Assembly: GCA_002323515.1 (NCBI GenBank)
Contig: DCQQ01000006.1
Coordinates: 1 to 36,072 of the forward strand
Reading direction: 5' to 3'
Source of the DNA: Balneolaceae bacterium UBA1514
GTDB taxonomy: Bacteria > Bacteroidota > Rhodothermia > Balneolales > Balneolaceae
Length of the DNA stretch: 36,072 bases
Position numbers and translations under genes: made by a program. Below, in pieces: positions 16,601 to 25,313 of the stretch (position 1 is its first letter; each line of letters starts with the position of its first letter). The notes under the pieces are model-generated. The model saw only the letters and a program-made list of their open reading frames with translations. It was not told the DNA's origin and did not search any database.

Positions 16601-16969
16601 ATCAGTAACCCCTCCTATACCCTCTGCACTGGTGGGCAGTGCAACCACATTCGTCTGAGAGAAATCGTTGTGAGAATCGTATATAATGAGTGGAATCCGA
16701 CTCACAATTTCATGTTGAAAATCTTCGCTAAGTTGTTGGTAAGCAGATTCAATACTTTTGGCTGCAAATTCCGCTAGTTCGTAGTTTTTATCACCATAGT
16801 AGTAGATATCAAAATGTTTGGACTGTATAAATCGCCATTCAAACTGTTGATACTGAACTCTATTCTTACCAAAGTTAGCATATTGAGCCTGTGCCACAGG
16901 CGAATATACTAAGGAAAAAAGAATACCAAAAAAGAATAGTTTTTTAGTAATAGTGATTCTAAATTTCAT
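13667..16969 (-). CDS. Zinc peptidase (MA-like) / TolB-like propeller / Omp85-type barrel fusion
   Basis: A 1100-residue envelope protein in three parts. After a signal peptide (cleavage near AQAQ, about residue 29) comes a gluzincin peptidase-like domain with HELVH (H146, E147, H150) and the third-ligand segment WFEEGLAEY about 30 residues on. Next, at roughly 300-590, are repeated PD40/TolB-type propeller blades (SPQGDRIAF, SPDGRKIVL, SPDGTKLVF). The C-terminal 400 or so residues look like an outer membrane beta-barrel of the Omp85/surface-antigen type, with the L6-like motif PLRGHRY (R957) before NAEFRFPLF, and an aromatic C-terminal residue (GIDF). POTRA domains are not evident. Related proteins occur in Bacteroidetes-group genomes, but I know of no assigned function. 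It lies downstream of rnr and tamB on the same strand. Confidence 0.8.
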   Translation of the reverse strand: MKFRITITKKLFFFGILFSLVYSPVAQAQYANFGKNRVQYQQFEWRFIQSKHFDIYYYGDKNYELAEFAAKSIESAYQQLSEDFQHEIVSRIPLIIYDSHNDFSQTNVVALPTSAEGIGGVTDKMKNRMTVPFDGDYNDFRRTLHHELVHAVFNDLFYGGSIQSILRNNIQLVLPLWFEEGLAEYMALGWDTNTDMFIRDAVLNSYLPPIPYLSGYYAYRGGQSVWNFIAEEYGREKIAEVLEKVKSTRSVENGFQQSIGLTVQELSERWEDALRKRYFPEVADRELADRIATLMTERGDYGSYNTSPKISPQGDRIAFITNKRGYFDVIVIDALTKKRLKTVIRGEDDPAFEELNILKPNLSWSPDGRKIVLSTKSKGFDELAIIDYQSTEVEKISMPELDAIGSVSWSPDGTKLVFDGNIGPYQDIFMYNLNEKQLINLTQDFVSDYEPSWTLDSKSILFSSERENLLALKQATLESTLLEKKTIYQSDIYQLEIGSDTLKRITFSKDWNEHQPQQIQDGTIIYQSDQNGIQNLYQTDLSTKELKVLTNLQTGISQFSISADGSRVAFSSINEGYLDIFLLKNPLNNAKATSLKPNYWAKRRGLEAPEQRVPAIRYAYELYSQGLLSGAEREELEEEERLNDPDYQVVDFEETGEIDFRNYVFSEEVILDSTILLEDEFIFEPNDNITTDGRYVPRAYRLTFSTDIAYSPTVAASTYGAYALTQFMISDLLGDHQLAMGTNFQTDLRNSDYTLQYGFLKNRMNWFASYFHTSRQYQTFGGDLLRFRTFGGGISIQYPFDKFTRINGGLNWIGIARDYDAVAAFGGLYSYGVTEASNLKSSFLYPTMSFTKDATLPGFITPQGGIRYTLNFSGSPGFGTDAPSFASVMGDFRSYINLGYSYTVALRGSGGASVGKDSQTYFLGGMMGWINYQWSDNGIPFERLADTFFTQPAVPLRGHRYNSVYGDNFGLINAEFRFPLFAAVIPGALPILPLYNVTGVAFFDVGTAWGQQIDYGITDIDGNPIINDASLDFKVSEPTTFQDENGRTLSYLDGDVLIGSGFGLRTIVFGLPLRYDVGWAYNRDGFSNAPIHYFSIGIDF

Positions 16970-17142
16970 CGATGAAATGTTTGGATTCTACGTTTTTACT
17001 TATACTCTATATACTGTAACATAACGAATGTAGGAATGTTATTCTTGTGGTATTTATGCAACCTACCTTTATATAAAGCGGTGAAAAAAGGTAATCGTTC
17101 AACAAATAGCTTACGAACAAGCTGGTTTTATTACGAACAGGT
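16970..17142. other. Intergenic region between rnr and the peptidase/barrel gene
   Basis: A 173-base gap on the minus-strand run. It holds the second arm of a long inverted repeat that begins in the rnr stop codon, a 12-bp perfect palindrome (17077-17088) and, at its left end, a 16-bp palindrome reaching the start codon of the downstream gene. A promoter for that gene is likely here, but I see no clear TAnnTTTG element. Confidence 0.4.
17077..17088. repeat. 12-bp palindrome upstream of the peptidase/barrel gene
   Basis: CTTTATATAAAG is perfectly self-complementary and lies 108 bases upstream of the gene starting at 16969. It could be an operator, but a palindrome of this length is expected by chance several times in a window of this size. 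Confidence 0.2.
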
Positions 17143-17152
17143 CTATTTGTTG
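17100..17152 (-). repeat. 10-bp inverted repeat spanning the rnr stop codon
   Basis: On the minus strand CAACAAATAG (ending in the rnr stop) pairs perfectly with CTATTTGTTG 33 bases later. The loop contains TGTTCGTAA twice, 20 bases apart. Shortly after the second arm the minus strand reads TTACCTTTTTTC, so this could be an unusual long-loop terminator or a 3' regulatory element of rnr. Confidence 0.35.
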
Positions 17153-19275
17153 CTACCAACAGGAATAAAATCAATTTGCTTTTTTTCCAGGTTAACTGCA
17201 TCTACTTTAACAGTAATAGCATCTCCTAATTGATATCTAGCCCCCGATCGCTTACCTATGAGTGCATGTGATCTTGGCTCATAATGAAAGTAGTCGCCTT
17301 TCAAATCACCCACCCGAATCATACCTTCACAAAACACATCATTCAGGGTTACAAATATTCCTCGCTCCATAACTCCACTTATGACCCCGGGAAATTCTTC
17401 GCCGACATACTTACTAAGGTATTCAACCTGCTTCAGTTTGATGGAATCTCTCTCAGCATCTACGGCTACCTTTTCTCGCATACTACAGTGCTCACCCTCC
17501 TTTCGCAATTGATTTAGCTCATAGATTTTTTTGTTTTGGGCATAAGCTTTTAACAGTCGATGAACAATCACATCAGGATACCTCCGAATGGGTGAGGTGA
17601 AATGAGAGTAATGGTGAAAACCTAATCCAAAATGACCTAAGTTATCTGGGCTATATACCGCTTTGGCCATGGCACGCAAAGTAAGCCCATTTACTATATA
17701 CTCCAATGGGGTTCCTTTGACACGTTCTAATAACTGGTTGATTGATGTAGATTTGGCTAGCTCATCCATCTGAAATGAGATCCCCAAAGGGCGAACTTGT
17801 TCGAGTACATCGGCTAATTTTTTCTCATCTGGCCGATCGTGTATACGATAGAAAAAAGGAAAGGCATCTTTCTTAGTTTGATCTCTAAGGTGCTGCACGT
17901 GTTCAGCCACCGTTCGATTGGCCAAGAGCATACATTCTTCAATTAAACGATGGGCAAAAAGTCGTTTCTTTAAAATCACCTTTTCAGGCTCACCCTTATC
18001 ATTAAGCACAAATCTTGGCTCCGGCGTATCAAAATCTATGGCTCCTTCTTTAAACCTCTTCTTGAGCAATTTTTTAGCCAACTCACCAACCAAATTAACT
18101 TCCTTAGACAGAAAATGGGCATTTCCATCCAAGATTTCCTGTGCTTGTTCGTACGTAAATCGATGGTCAGAGTGTATAACGGTTTCCTTAATTTCATACC
18201 GGACTAACTCAGCCTTATGGTTTACTTCCATAAAACAACTATAACAAAGTTTGTCTTCTTTTGGTCGTAGACTGCATACCCCATTACTCAAACGCTCTGG
18301 TAACATTGGAATAACCCGATCAACCAAGTAAATACTGGTTGCTCGTTTATGGGCCTCTTCATCCAAAGCCGAACCCGGTTGTACATAATGAGTTACATCT
18401 GCAATGTGAACTCCTAAACGAAGATGTCCATTTTCTAATTCTTCAATACTTAAGGCATCATCAAAGTCTTTTGCATCGACGGGGTCAATGGTAAATACGG
18501 TACTATTTCTGAAGTCTATCCGTTGATCAATGACTGATTGCCTAATAGTAAGTGGAATGGCATCTGCTTCTGCCTGTACTTGTGACGGGAAATCAGCAAT
18601 AAGTCCATTTTCAGCTAAAATTGACAACATATTTGCATCATTTGTACCAGATTTACCCAACCTACTAAGAATTTTAGCTTGGGGTAATGCCTGTCTATGC
18701 ACCCAATTTTCTAGAATAAAGGTAACTTTCTCCCCCTCTTGGGCACCGTTTAAATCTTCTTTTTTTACATAAAAATCGACGTTTGCTGACTTCCTATCGC
18801 TTTCAATTAAATAGGTGTCTGATTCTGTTTTCCTTAAGGTACCTACGTAAAAGGAACTTCCCCGTTCAAGTACATCAACCACTTTAGCTTTGGGATTTCG
18901 TGCATGCTTTTTACTTTTTAGCACCTTGACCGCTACTATATCTCCTGCTAAAGCAAGTCCTGCGTCACTAGCGTGCACCCTTAAATCTTCATCCAACCCT
19001 TCTACTATGACAAATCCTGTCCCTCTCTGGTTAAATTCTATACGTCCTTCCAATACCGTATGATCTCTGTTTAATCGAACCCAACCTTGATGAATTCGTA
19101 CTCTTTGTTTATTGCTTAAACTAGTTAGTGCTTTTTGTAATCGCTTGTATTCTTTTTTGGAATACATTTCTAAGGTTTCCTGAAATTCATTTTGATGGAT
19201 TTTTTTCTCAGGATGTATGCTAAGTAATTGTAGCAATGTCTCTTCTAAGCTACTTAATCGGTCGTTTCGACTCAT
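17143..19275 (-). CDS. rnr: Ribonuclease R (RNase II family exoribonuclease)
   Basis: A processive 3'-5' exoribonuclease that degrades structured RNA, including damaged rRNA and mRNA tagged by trans-translation. The 710 residues run as an N-terminal helix-turn-helix (about 10-65), cold-shock OB domains (about 75-205), the RNB catalytic domain (about 250-575), and a C-terminal S1 domain (about 622-704). The magnesium-binding aspartates are all present in DPVDAKDFDDALS (D264, D270, D272, D273). The lysine-rich tail of E. coli RNase R is absent; the protein ends soon after the S1 domain. ATG 19275 is 47 bases after the tamB stop, so it is probably the last or next-to-last gene of an NFACT-aroK-aroB-tamB-rnr run. 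Confidence 0.95.
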   Translation of the reverse strand: MSRNDRLSSLEETLLQLLSIHPEKKIHQNEFQETLEMYSKKEYKRLQKALTSLSNKQRVRIHQGWVRLNRDHTVLEGRIEFNQRGTGFVIVEGLDEDLRVHASDAGLALAGDIVAVKVLKSKKHARNPKAKVVDVLERGSSFYVGTLRKTESDTYLIESDRKSANVDFYVKKEDLNGAQEGEKVTFILENWVHRQALPQAKILSRLGKSGTNDANMLSILAENGLIADFPSQVQAEADAIPLTIRQSVIDQRIDFRNSTVFTIDPVDAKDFDDALSIEELENGHLRLGVHIADVTHYVQPGSALDEEAHKRATSIYLVDRVIPMLPERLSNGVCSLRPKEDKLCYSCFMEVNHKAELVRYEIKETVIHSDHRFTYEQAQEILDGNAHFLSKEVNLVGELAKKLLKKRFKEGAIDFDTPEPRFVLNDKGEPEKVILKKRLFAHRLIEECMLLANRTVAEHVQHLRDQTKKDAFPFFYRIHDRPDEKKLADVLEQVRPLGISFQMDELAKSTSINQLLERVKGTPLEYIVNGLTLRAMAKAVYSPDNLGHFGLGFHHYSHFTSPIRRYPDVIVHRLLKAYAQNKKIYELNQLRKEGEHCSMREKVAVDAERDSIKLKQVEYLSKYVGEEFPGVISGVMERGIFVTLNDVFCEGMIRVGDLKGDYFHYEPRSHALIGKRSGARYQLGDAITVKVDAVNLEKKQIDFIPVGSNK

Positions 19276-19322
19276 ATATGAAATAAGGGAATAGTTATAA
19301 TTATACCAACGCTAAAATAGCT

Positions 19323-22300
19323 TTATTCCATGCTAAGTGCAGGTTCTTCTTCTTTTCGTGTGAATAGCCTAGTTACAGGCTCAAATAACTGCCCGAGGAA
19401 ACTTCGCCATGAGCTAAATGAAACTTCCGTTTCTAAACCAATCCCATTTATGTCTTGAGATTGCTGAGAATTGTCCGACCCAGAATAATCACTAAATGTG
19501 GGGTCTTGTCGGTGAAATGCAGTTAAGGCGAGTGCTTGATTTATCTTGTAGGTGGCCCCTATATCACCAATCGTAGATTGACTACCTGTAATTTGTCCCT
19601 CTCGACTCAAAATGATGCGATCGTTATACAGTCGAAGCGCTACTCCCAAGTCAATGTTATTATATGTATTTAAGTTAAAATCAATATCTAAACTTCCAAT
19701 ATCACTACGCAGTAATGAATTCATTTGATTGGAGAGAAGTGGACTTATCAACTGACTAGATAATAGTGGATTTAGTACGGCCGCACTTCCACTAAAATTA
19801 TTGGTTAAAGAGTTTGTTGCATCCGAAACAGCGGACGATGACGGGATAAAGTCACCCATTAACAAGAAACTAGTTGCTTGAATGAGTTTTTCGTCTTCGT
19901 TACGATTAAGTGCATTAATTTGTGTTTTTAGGGTAGAATTTTGCTGGGTTTCGAAAGTATTAGGTAACCTAAAAAAGAAATCATTTTCAATACTTTCTAA
20001 TGATCCACCAATACTAAGAACCAATTCAACGGGAACACGAGAGGCTTGTTCTTGGTCGATTTGATCGCGTGTTCTGGTCAATGTATTTATATCCGGTCTA
20101 GCTTCGTATAAGGCCTGAACATTTAATTTTGCATCTATTGGGTCGCCATCCCAACGAAGGGTACCGCCTGGTATGAGCTCAAAGGTACGTGTAAAGATAT
20201 CCCCACTTACGAAATTGTATTCACCATCTTGAATATCGAACTGGCCAAAAACCGAAAATGCTTCATCCTGTAACTGAATACGAATATTACCTAGGCCATT
20301 GGCAGTAATTTGATCGCCCGTTATTGGGTCAAATATCAGCTCTACTGTCATTGGTATTTGAGACTCAAATTGTAAGTCAAGAGTGAAGCGCTCGGTAAAA
20401 CTACGTGCTTCTTGAACTCCCATTATCTCATTCTGACTCCCATTAATCCCCGATTTATTATTCAAATTAGCGAAGTCAACATTTGTAAAATTGTCCACAA
20501 ATCGAATAAACTTGTTATTTTCTTCAAATTCTGTGCGCTCTATCAACGGTAGTCCTATTGAAGAATATCGCCCAATTTGTATAGGGCCCTCAGAAAATAA
20601 GAGCGGGTTTTCATTGGTTCCTGTCATACGAATGAGCGCAGTACCGTAGCCTTGGCCAAAAAATGGAGCCTCCTCATCAAAGCCAGTATTCAAGAAATGA
20701 AATTCATTCATTTGAAGATTCAGGTCAATATCATGAATTGGCCCAAAACGGTTTAGATTATAACTCCCATTTAAGTTGGCTGTCCCCCCAGAAGGATCCA
20801 TGATAAAGAAGTCCTGAAAAACCAACCCTTTTTCACTTGAAAACTCGAGAGGCCCTGCGGCATAGTAGTAGGTATCTAAAAATCTTGGGCGTACAAACAC
20901 AGGATCAATTTCCCCGATGGAATAATTTATACTAAAATCATACCCCGAATTACAACCCCAGACATTCCCCATTCCAGATGCGGTGCCCGACATTTCGGAA
21001 AATATATTTGGAGATAGAAAAGGTAGTATCCATAAATCGATATTTTCAAAATTCAGGTCAAAGTAATAGAGTGTATCCGTCGTTTGTGTTTGATTAATTC
21101 CCGGGGTGTTGATATATCCATTAAAGGCAACATTTTGACCAGCTCGCTCAGAACTGTTGAAATAGTCAGGGTATAGTGTAGAATCAGTGAAAACAGAAAT
21201 TTGAGTGTCAAACCTATTTTTTAAAGAATTAAAGGTAGAACTCAACGATAAATCGCCCACCACTTGGTTGTTTAAAGAAAAACTATTTATAGTCAAATAT
21301 CCTTGAACGCTTGGCGATTTTTGAAGAGTTCGCGTAGAGAATTCACCATCCATCACCCCGTCAATATCTTGTTTTAAGTTCAATAATTCAGCCAAACGAT
21401 CTAGTTGAATTTGATCAACAATAAATTGGATTGAATCCTCTGGCGATTCACTGTAGACTCCACGAATATCTAAAAGCTCATCATTGTTTTGCATACTGAC
21501 CTGATTAAATATTACACTGAGCTCACGATCTACATTGATGGCTATATCGCCTAAATTACTCCAAATGTAGGAACCCGACCCTAGTTCCAATGCATCAAAT
21601 ACGATATTATGCTGACTTTCTGCGGTAAAAATATCTCCACTCGACGCCAAAAAAGCCCCAGAGGGTAATGAACCAATACGTTGATTAAACCGAATACTAT
21701 CCGCCTGCATAGAAACCTGCCATTGCACATCGCCCAGTTCTAGATCTGACGTTTGGATTGTTTTGACATTGGTACGGGATTCCACTACTGAAAAATTCAA
21801 CCAGGTTGAATCGTACCTAAAACTTGCCGTTAATTGTGAGTTTAAACTATCTATCTGTATAGTTTTCCACTGGAAATCGGAATCAAAAATATCCACGTTC
21901 ATAAGGATTCGATCTCTATTTGCATCTAAGCGTCCGTTGACGACCATTGAACTCTTTTGGATGGGATTTTTTGCCCAAATTGCTTGCACTAATTCATTGT
22001 CTTTAAGAGCAAACTCCCATTCTAACTGTGTTTGATAGGACACGCTATCAGCAAGGCGAGACCTATTCCCACTTGATTCCTTTAATGCTATGGATGGAGT
22101 TTGAGGCAGTTCGTTGAAATGAAGTCTATTCCATTCTCTGTTTAGGTAGTGAGACCAATGATAGTACAGAAAGGTCACACTTGATGGATTAATTAATCCT
22201 TCTACCTGAAAATCTAATGGAGAGGAAGTCACTCGTAATTGCTGACGTTGGGATGATTCAGCTATGTAATCGATAAAAAACTGCCTATCTAACCATGTTG

Positions 22301-24206
22301 TATCTTGAGTAATAATTGATGGTATATCTGCACTTAATACCCCTTCTGAAAGTTTATTATTTTCAAAACTAGCGTTAAAAATGCCGCTAATTTTTGGAAT
22401 CGAACTAGTATAACCAGATAGATAGCGATTTAGCTCTACTTTACCTGTCTTTTTATGAGCCCCATTCGAGTTTATTAGTACATTCGCTGTATTTGATGTA
22501 TTCGCTATAGCATCCTGAGGCTTAGAATTGAGGAGTAAACTATCCATTTGAAAGTTGCTCTCTATCTCCATCACCGACAACCCGTAACGTCCCAATCCTT
22601 CCCAGCTGAGCTTCCCAAACTCTGAGTCAAATCCTGCTGAAATAGAGTATTGCTGGACTTGCTTCAAATTAGCGCCCGTATCTACTTCTAAATGTCCTAT
22701 TTGTGCGGTATCCGGCGCTATATTTAGTACCACATCATTATATTCTAGCTCACCGATATCCACCTTTGGGAGTTGAAGGCTTAGATCATATTCAGGTCTA
22801 GATTCCACTGAATTGACTTGATTCACATCAACAGTTCCGCTAATAGTTACTTGCTCCTCTGGTAACACATCAACTAACCAATCACTTACTACAAATTGAT
22901 TAAAAGTGGCTGATGCTTTTAATGATGGAATAAATGAAGAATAAGTGGAGTCAGATTTTTTTTGTCTTCGTATTTCAAAAGTTAGGTCAATTTCTGAAAC
23001 TGGATCAGGATTTATTTGCTGGTTCGATATAGAACGTAGATCTATTCTTTGCTTTTCGCCGGTATCTTCAAATAAAAAATGCATCTTTTTAGAAGCCAAC
23101 TTCTCAGTAGCCAAAAAAGAATGATGCTTGGCTATTGAGGCTAACATTTCTGGATCCCATTCCAATACATCGCCCTCTAAGAACCATTTATCACCGCTTT
23201 TTTCCCCTTCCATGACTAGCCTCCCTTGTCTGGAAATTGCCTGCAGATTTTCGATTCTAATATCCTCATTATCGAGCGATATAGTTCCTAGTAATTCCGT
23301 AACAAAGAAGCTATATTTATCCATCATTTCTGATGCCGTGCTAGGAAGTATAAGAGACGCTAAGCCATTATAAAATGTGGAATCGATTTTAGCCGATTCT
23401 AGCGCTAACTGGTACTTAGATCCAGACTGCTTTAGTTCAGCTTCAGAGGAAAATTCAGAAGTAGTTAAGATGAGATTTTCTGCTATCCAGGACGAAGGAG
23501 ATCCCGTAAAGAGTCCACTAAAATTGATCTCGTCTACCCAATTAGGTAGGTTTAATTCAGAACGAACCTCAGGAATGTAGATTCGAAAATCCCCTCCTCT
23601 TTTTTGAATTCCTAGGGTCGCTTCACCACCTCTGAAAACAAGCTCTTTTTGAGAAGATAAAATGGCCCGATCTTTATCTGAATGACCCAGAAAATCAAGT
23701 GCCTTACCGTTTGACTTCACTTTAATGGAATCGATGCCCACAATCATCTCGGTTATAAGAAGATCTAATCCACGGTTAAATTCCGATGAAACTGAATCAG
23801 CGGGTTCATTATGGGCCTGATTAGTAGCCATTGATCCGCCAATAAGTGCGCTAACGCCTTGTGCATGTAGAAATGGGAATTCCAACTGACCTTTGGCCAA
23901 AGCTGTCACTTTCCAAGCATACGATAAATCGCTAATAATCAACGATTGTAAGCCGGCTACACTTTCCTCAATGGTAATGTTTAGCTGGTTGATGTGCGAG
24001 TTAAACGGAAAAAATCCTGTAGAATGTTCAAAGTCTAATTGATACGGTGTGTCCTCTGGAAGCAATATCGAATTGATTAACCACTTTTGGGGAGCATTGA
24101 ATTGAAAAGACGCCAATGCAATAGCGAGTATAGCTATTAACGCACTAAACCCACCTATCAGGTTGCGCCAGAACAGAGAGGGAGTATGTTGTTCTGAACT
24201 ATGCAT
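19323..24206 (-). CDS. tamB: TamB-like translocation and assembly module protein (DUF490/AsmA-like)
   Basis: A 1627-residue periplasm-spanning protein of the AsmA/TamB group, thought to form a hydrophobic groove that carries phospholipid to, or helps assemble proteins in, the outer membrane. One N-terminal anchor helix (about 13-32) is followed by a very long stretch of beta-rich repeats, and a C-terminal DUF490/TamB domain (about 1200-1610) with the typical GQFDIQDGEYNFVSG, ELIPGGTLRWDGDPIDAKLN and LNVQALYEARP segments. It follows aroB by three bases and precedes rnr. No TamA/TamL gene with POTRA domains is in the window, but a protein with an Omp85-type barrel is encoded two genes downstream. 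Confidence 0.9.
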   Translation of the reverse strand: MHSSEQHTPSLFWRNLIGGFSALIAILAIALASFQFNAPQKWLINSILLPEDTPYQLDFEHSTGFFPFNSHINQLNITIEESVAGLQSLIISDLSYAWKVTALAKGQLEFPFLHAQGVSALIGGSMATNQAHNEPADSVSSEFNRGLDLLITEMIVGIDSIKVKSNGKALDFLGHSDKDRAILSSQKELVFRGGEATLGIQKRGGDFRIYIPEVRSELNLPNWVDEINFSGLFTGSPSSWIAENLILTTSEFSSEAELKQSGSKYQLALESAKIDSTFYNGLASLILPSTASEMMDKYSFFVTELLGTISLDNEDIRIENLQAISRQGRLVMEGEKSGDKWFLEGDVLEWDPEMLASIAKHHSFLATEKLASKKMHFLFEDTGEKQRIDLRSISNQQINPDPVSEIDLTFEIRRQKKSDSTYSSFIPSLKASATFNQFVVSDWLVDVLPEEQVTISGTVDVNQVNSVESRPEYDLSLQLPKVDIGELEYNDVVLNIAPDTAQIGHLEVDTGANLKQVQQYSISAGFDSEFGKLSWEGLGRYGLSVMEIESNFQMDSLLLNSKPQDAIANTSNTANVLINSNGAHKKTGKVELNRYLSGYTSSIPKISGIFNASFENNKLSEGVLSADIPSIITQDTTWLDRQFFIDYIAESSQRQQLRVTSSPLDFQVEGLINPSSVTFLYYHWSHYLNREWNRLHFNELPQTPSIALKESSGNRSRLADSVSYQTQLEWEFALKDNELVQAIWAKNPIQKSSMVVNGRLDANRDRILMNVDIFDSDFQWKTIQIDSLNSQLTASFRYDSTWLNFSVVESRTNVKTIQTSDLELGDVQWQVSMQADSIRFNQRIGSLPSGAFLASSGDIFTAESQHNIVFDALELGSGSYIWSNLGDIAINVDRELSVIFNQVSMQNNDELLDIRGVYSESPEDSIQFIVDQIQLDRLAELLNLKQDIDGVMDGEFSTRTLQKSPSVQGYLTINSFSLNNQVVGDLSLSSTFNSLKNRFDTQISVFTDSTLYPDYFNSSERAGQNVAFNGYINTPGINQTQTTDTLYYFDLNFENIDLWILPFLSPNIFSEMSGTASGMGNVWGCNSGYDFSINYSIGEIDPVFVRPRFLDTYYYAAGPLEFSSEKGLVFQDFFIMDPSGGTANLNGSYNLNRFGPIHDIDLNLQMNEFHFLNTGFDEEAPFFGQGYGTALIRMTGTNENPLLFSEGPIQIGRYSSIGLPLIERTEFEENNKFIRFVDNFTNVDFANLNNKSGINGSQNEIMGVQEARSFTERFTLDLQFESQIPMTVELIFDPITGDQITANGLGNIRIQLQDEAFSVFGQFDIQDGEYNFVSGDIFTRTFELIPGGTLRWDGDPIDAKLNVQALYEARPDINTLTRTRDQIDQEQASRVPVELVLSIGGSLESIENDFFFRLPNTFETQQNSTLKTQINALNRNEDEKLIQATSFLLMGDFIPSSSAVSDATNSLTNNFSGSAAVLNPLLSSQLISPLLSNQMNSLLRSDIGSLDIDFNLNTYNNIDLGVALRLYNDRIILSREGQITGSQSTIGDIGATYKINQALALTAFHRQDPTFSDYSGSDNSQQSQDINGIGLETEVSFSSWRSFLGQLFEPVTRLFTRKEEEPALSME

Positions 24207-24209
24207 GGA

Positions 24210-25310
24210 TTATGAAAACATGTCAATCGTTTGCTTCCAAATATCGGTTAACCGATCCTCTTCTTCCACCATGTAGGCAACTGGCGCTTCAATATTTTGA
24301 AGGAGAACCAATCGAATGTGTGACTGTTGCACTTTTTTATCTCGTCTCATTTGCTGTATAAGATCGGGGATAACCGATCTAAGAGAAGCTAAACTAAAGT
24401 CATAACGTGATGCGTATTGCAGGATTAGATTTGGATCAAGTTGTGCATTGAGATATTCGTTTGAAGCTAAAATAGCCGCGTACATGCCAGCAAATACCGC
24501 CTCTCCATGACTAAAAGTGCCATAATCTGCAATATTCTCAATAGCATGACCAAAGGTGTGACCAAAATTCAAATACTCTCTTCTACCCTTTTCTAAAGCA
24601 TCCTCCACCACTATTTCGGTTTTAATTTGAGCACTCCGATGAATTACGTCAACCCATTTTGACGGTTCATAATCCAGGTTATGGTCAAATAGTTCTTCTA
24701 AACTGGTGAAAATACTTTGATCTTGAATGCAGGCATACTTAAGAATTTCACTTAATCCGTTGGTCCATTCTTTTTTATCGAGAGTTGATAGGAAATGAGT
24801 ATCGGCAAAAACCCCTACTGGTTGGTAAAAAGATCCTATCACGTTTTTGCCTGTTGAATGATTAATCCCAGTTTTCCCACCTATGGAACTATCAACCATA
24901 GCTAATAAGGTGGTTGGCATATGAAATAAAGGCAAACCTCGTAGAGTACTAGCGGCTACAAATCCACCCAAATCTCCAACAACACCACCCCCAATAACTA
25001 TAACGGGGGTATTACGCTCGATCGGATGCTCTAAAATCCAGTGCAACAAACTACCAAATTGACTGAGATTTTTACTTTTTTCACCAGAAGGAACAATATA
25101 ACTCGAAAGATTCCTAAAGATTTTTCCTAAGCTACTCTCAATCCAGTCACGATGATAAAGATGCACTTGTTCATCCACAATGACCAAGGCTCTCTCAGAA
25201 ACTATTGGCCCAAAAAAATACTCCGATACCTTTTCCAACTCATTGTACACAAGCTGAATAGTATAGGTTGATTCATTAGTAATTCGAAGTGTGGTAGATC
25301 TGATGTCCAT
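24210..25310 (-). CDS. aroB: 3-dehydroquinate synthase
   Basis: Second enzyme of the shikimate pathway, converting DAHP to 3-dehydroquinate using NAD+ and a divalent metal. The 366 residues hold the nucleotide-binding GGGVVGDLGGFVAAS, the catalytic core PTTLLAMVDSSIGGKTGIN and GKNVIGSFYQP, and the metal ligands in NGLSEILKY, LNFGHTFGHAIE and SHGEAV. Nothing essential is missing. It is three bases after aroK and three bases before tamB, an operon arrangement that pairs two consecutive-pathway enzymes with an envelope gene. Confidence 0.97.
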   Translation of the reverse strand: MDIRSTTLRITNESTYTIQLVYNELEKVSEYFFGPIVSERALVIVDEQVHLYHRDWIESSLGKIFRNLSSYIVPSGEKSKNLSQFGSLLHWILEHPIERNTPVIVIGGGVVGDLGGFVAASTLRGLPLFHMPTTLLAMVDSSIGGKTGINHSTGKNVIGSFYQPVGVFADTHFLSTLDKKEWTNGLSEILKYACIQDQSIFTSLEELFDHNLDYEPSKWVDVIHRSAQIKTEIVVEDALEKGRREYLNFGHTFGHAIENIADYGTFSHGEAVFAGMYAAILASNEYLNAQLDPNLILQYASRYDFSLASLRSVIPDLIQQMRRDKKVQQSHIRLVLLQNIEAPVAYMVEEEDRLTDIWKQTIDMFS

Positions 25311-25313
25311 AAA

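Noticed and set aside
16963..16978. 16-bp perfect palindrome ATTTCATCGATGAAAT over the start codon of the peptidase/barrel gene
   Set aside because: A palindrome this long is expected about every second window of this size by chance, and it has no loop; I keep it only as a note.
21789..21812. Near-palindrome ATTCAACC-A-GGTTGAAT inside tamB
   Set aside because: Eight-base arms of this kind are expected about once by chance, and nothing nearby suggests a function.
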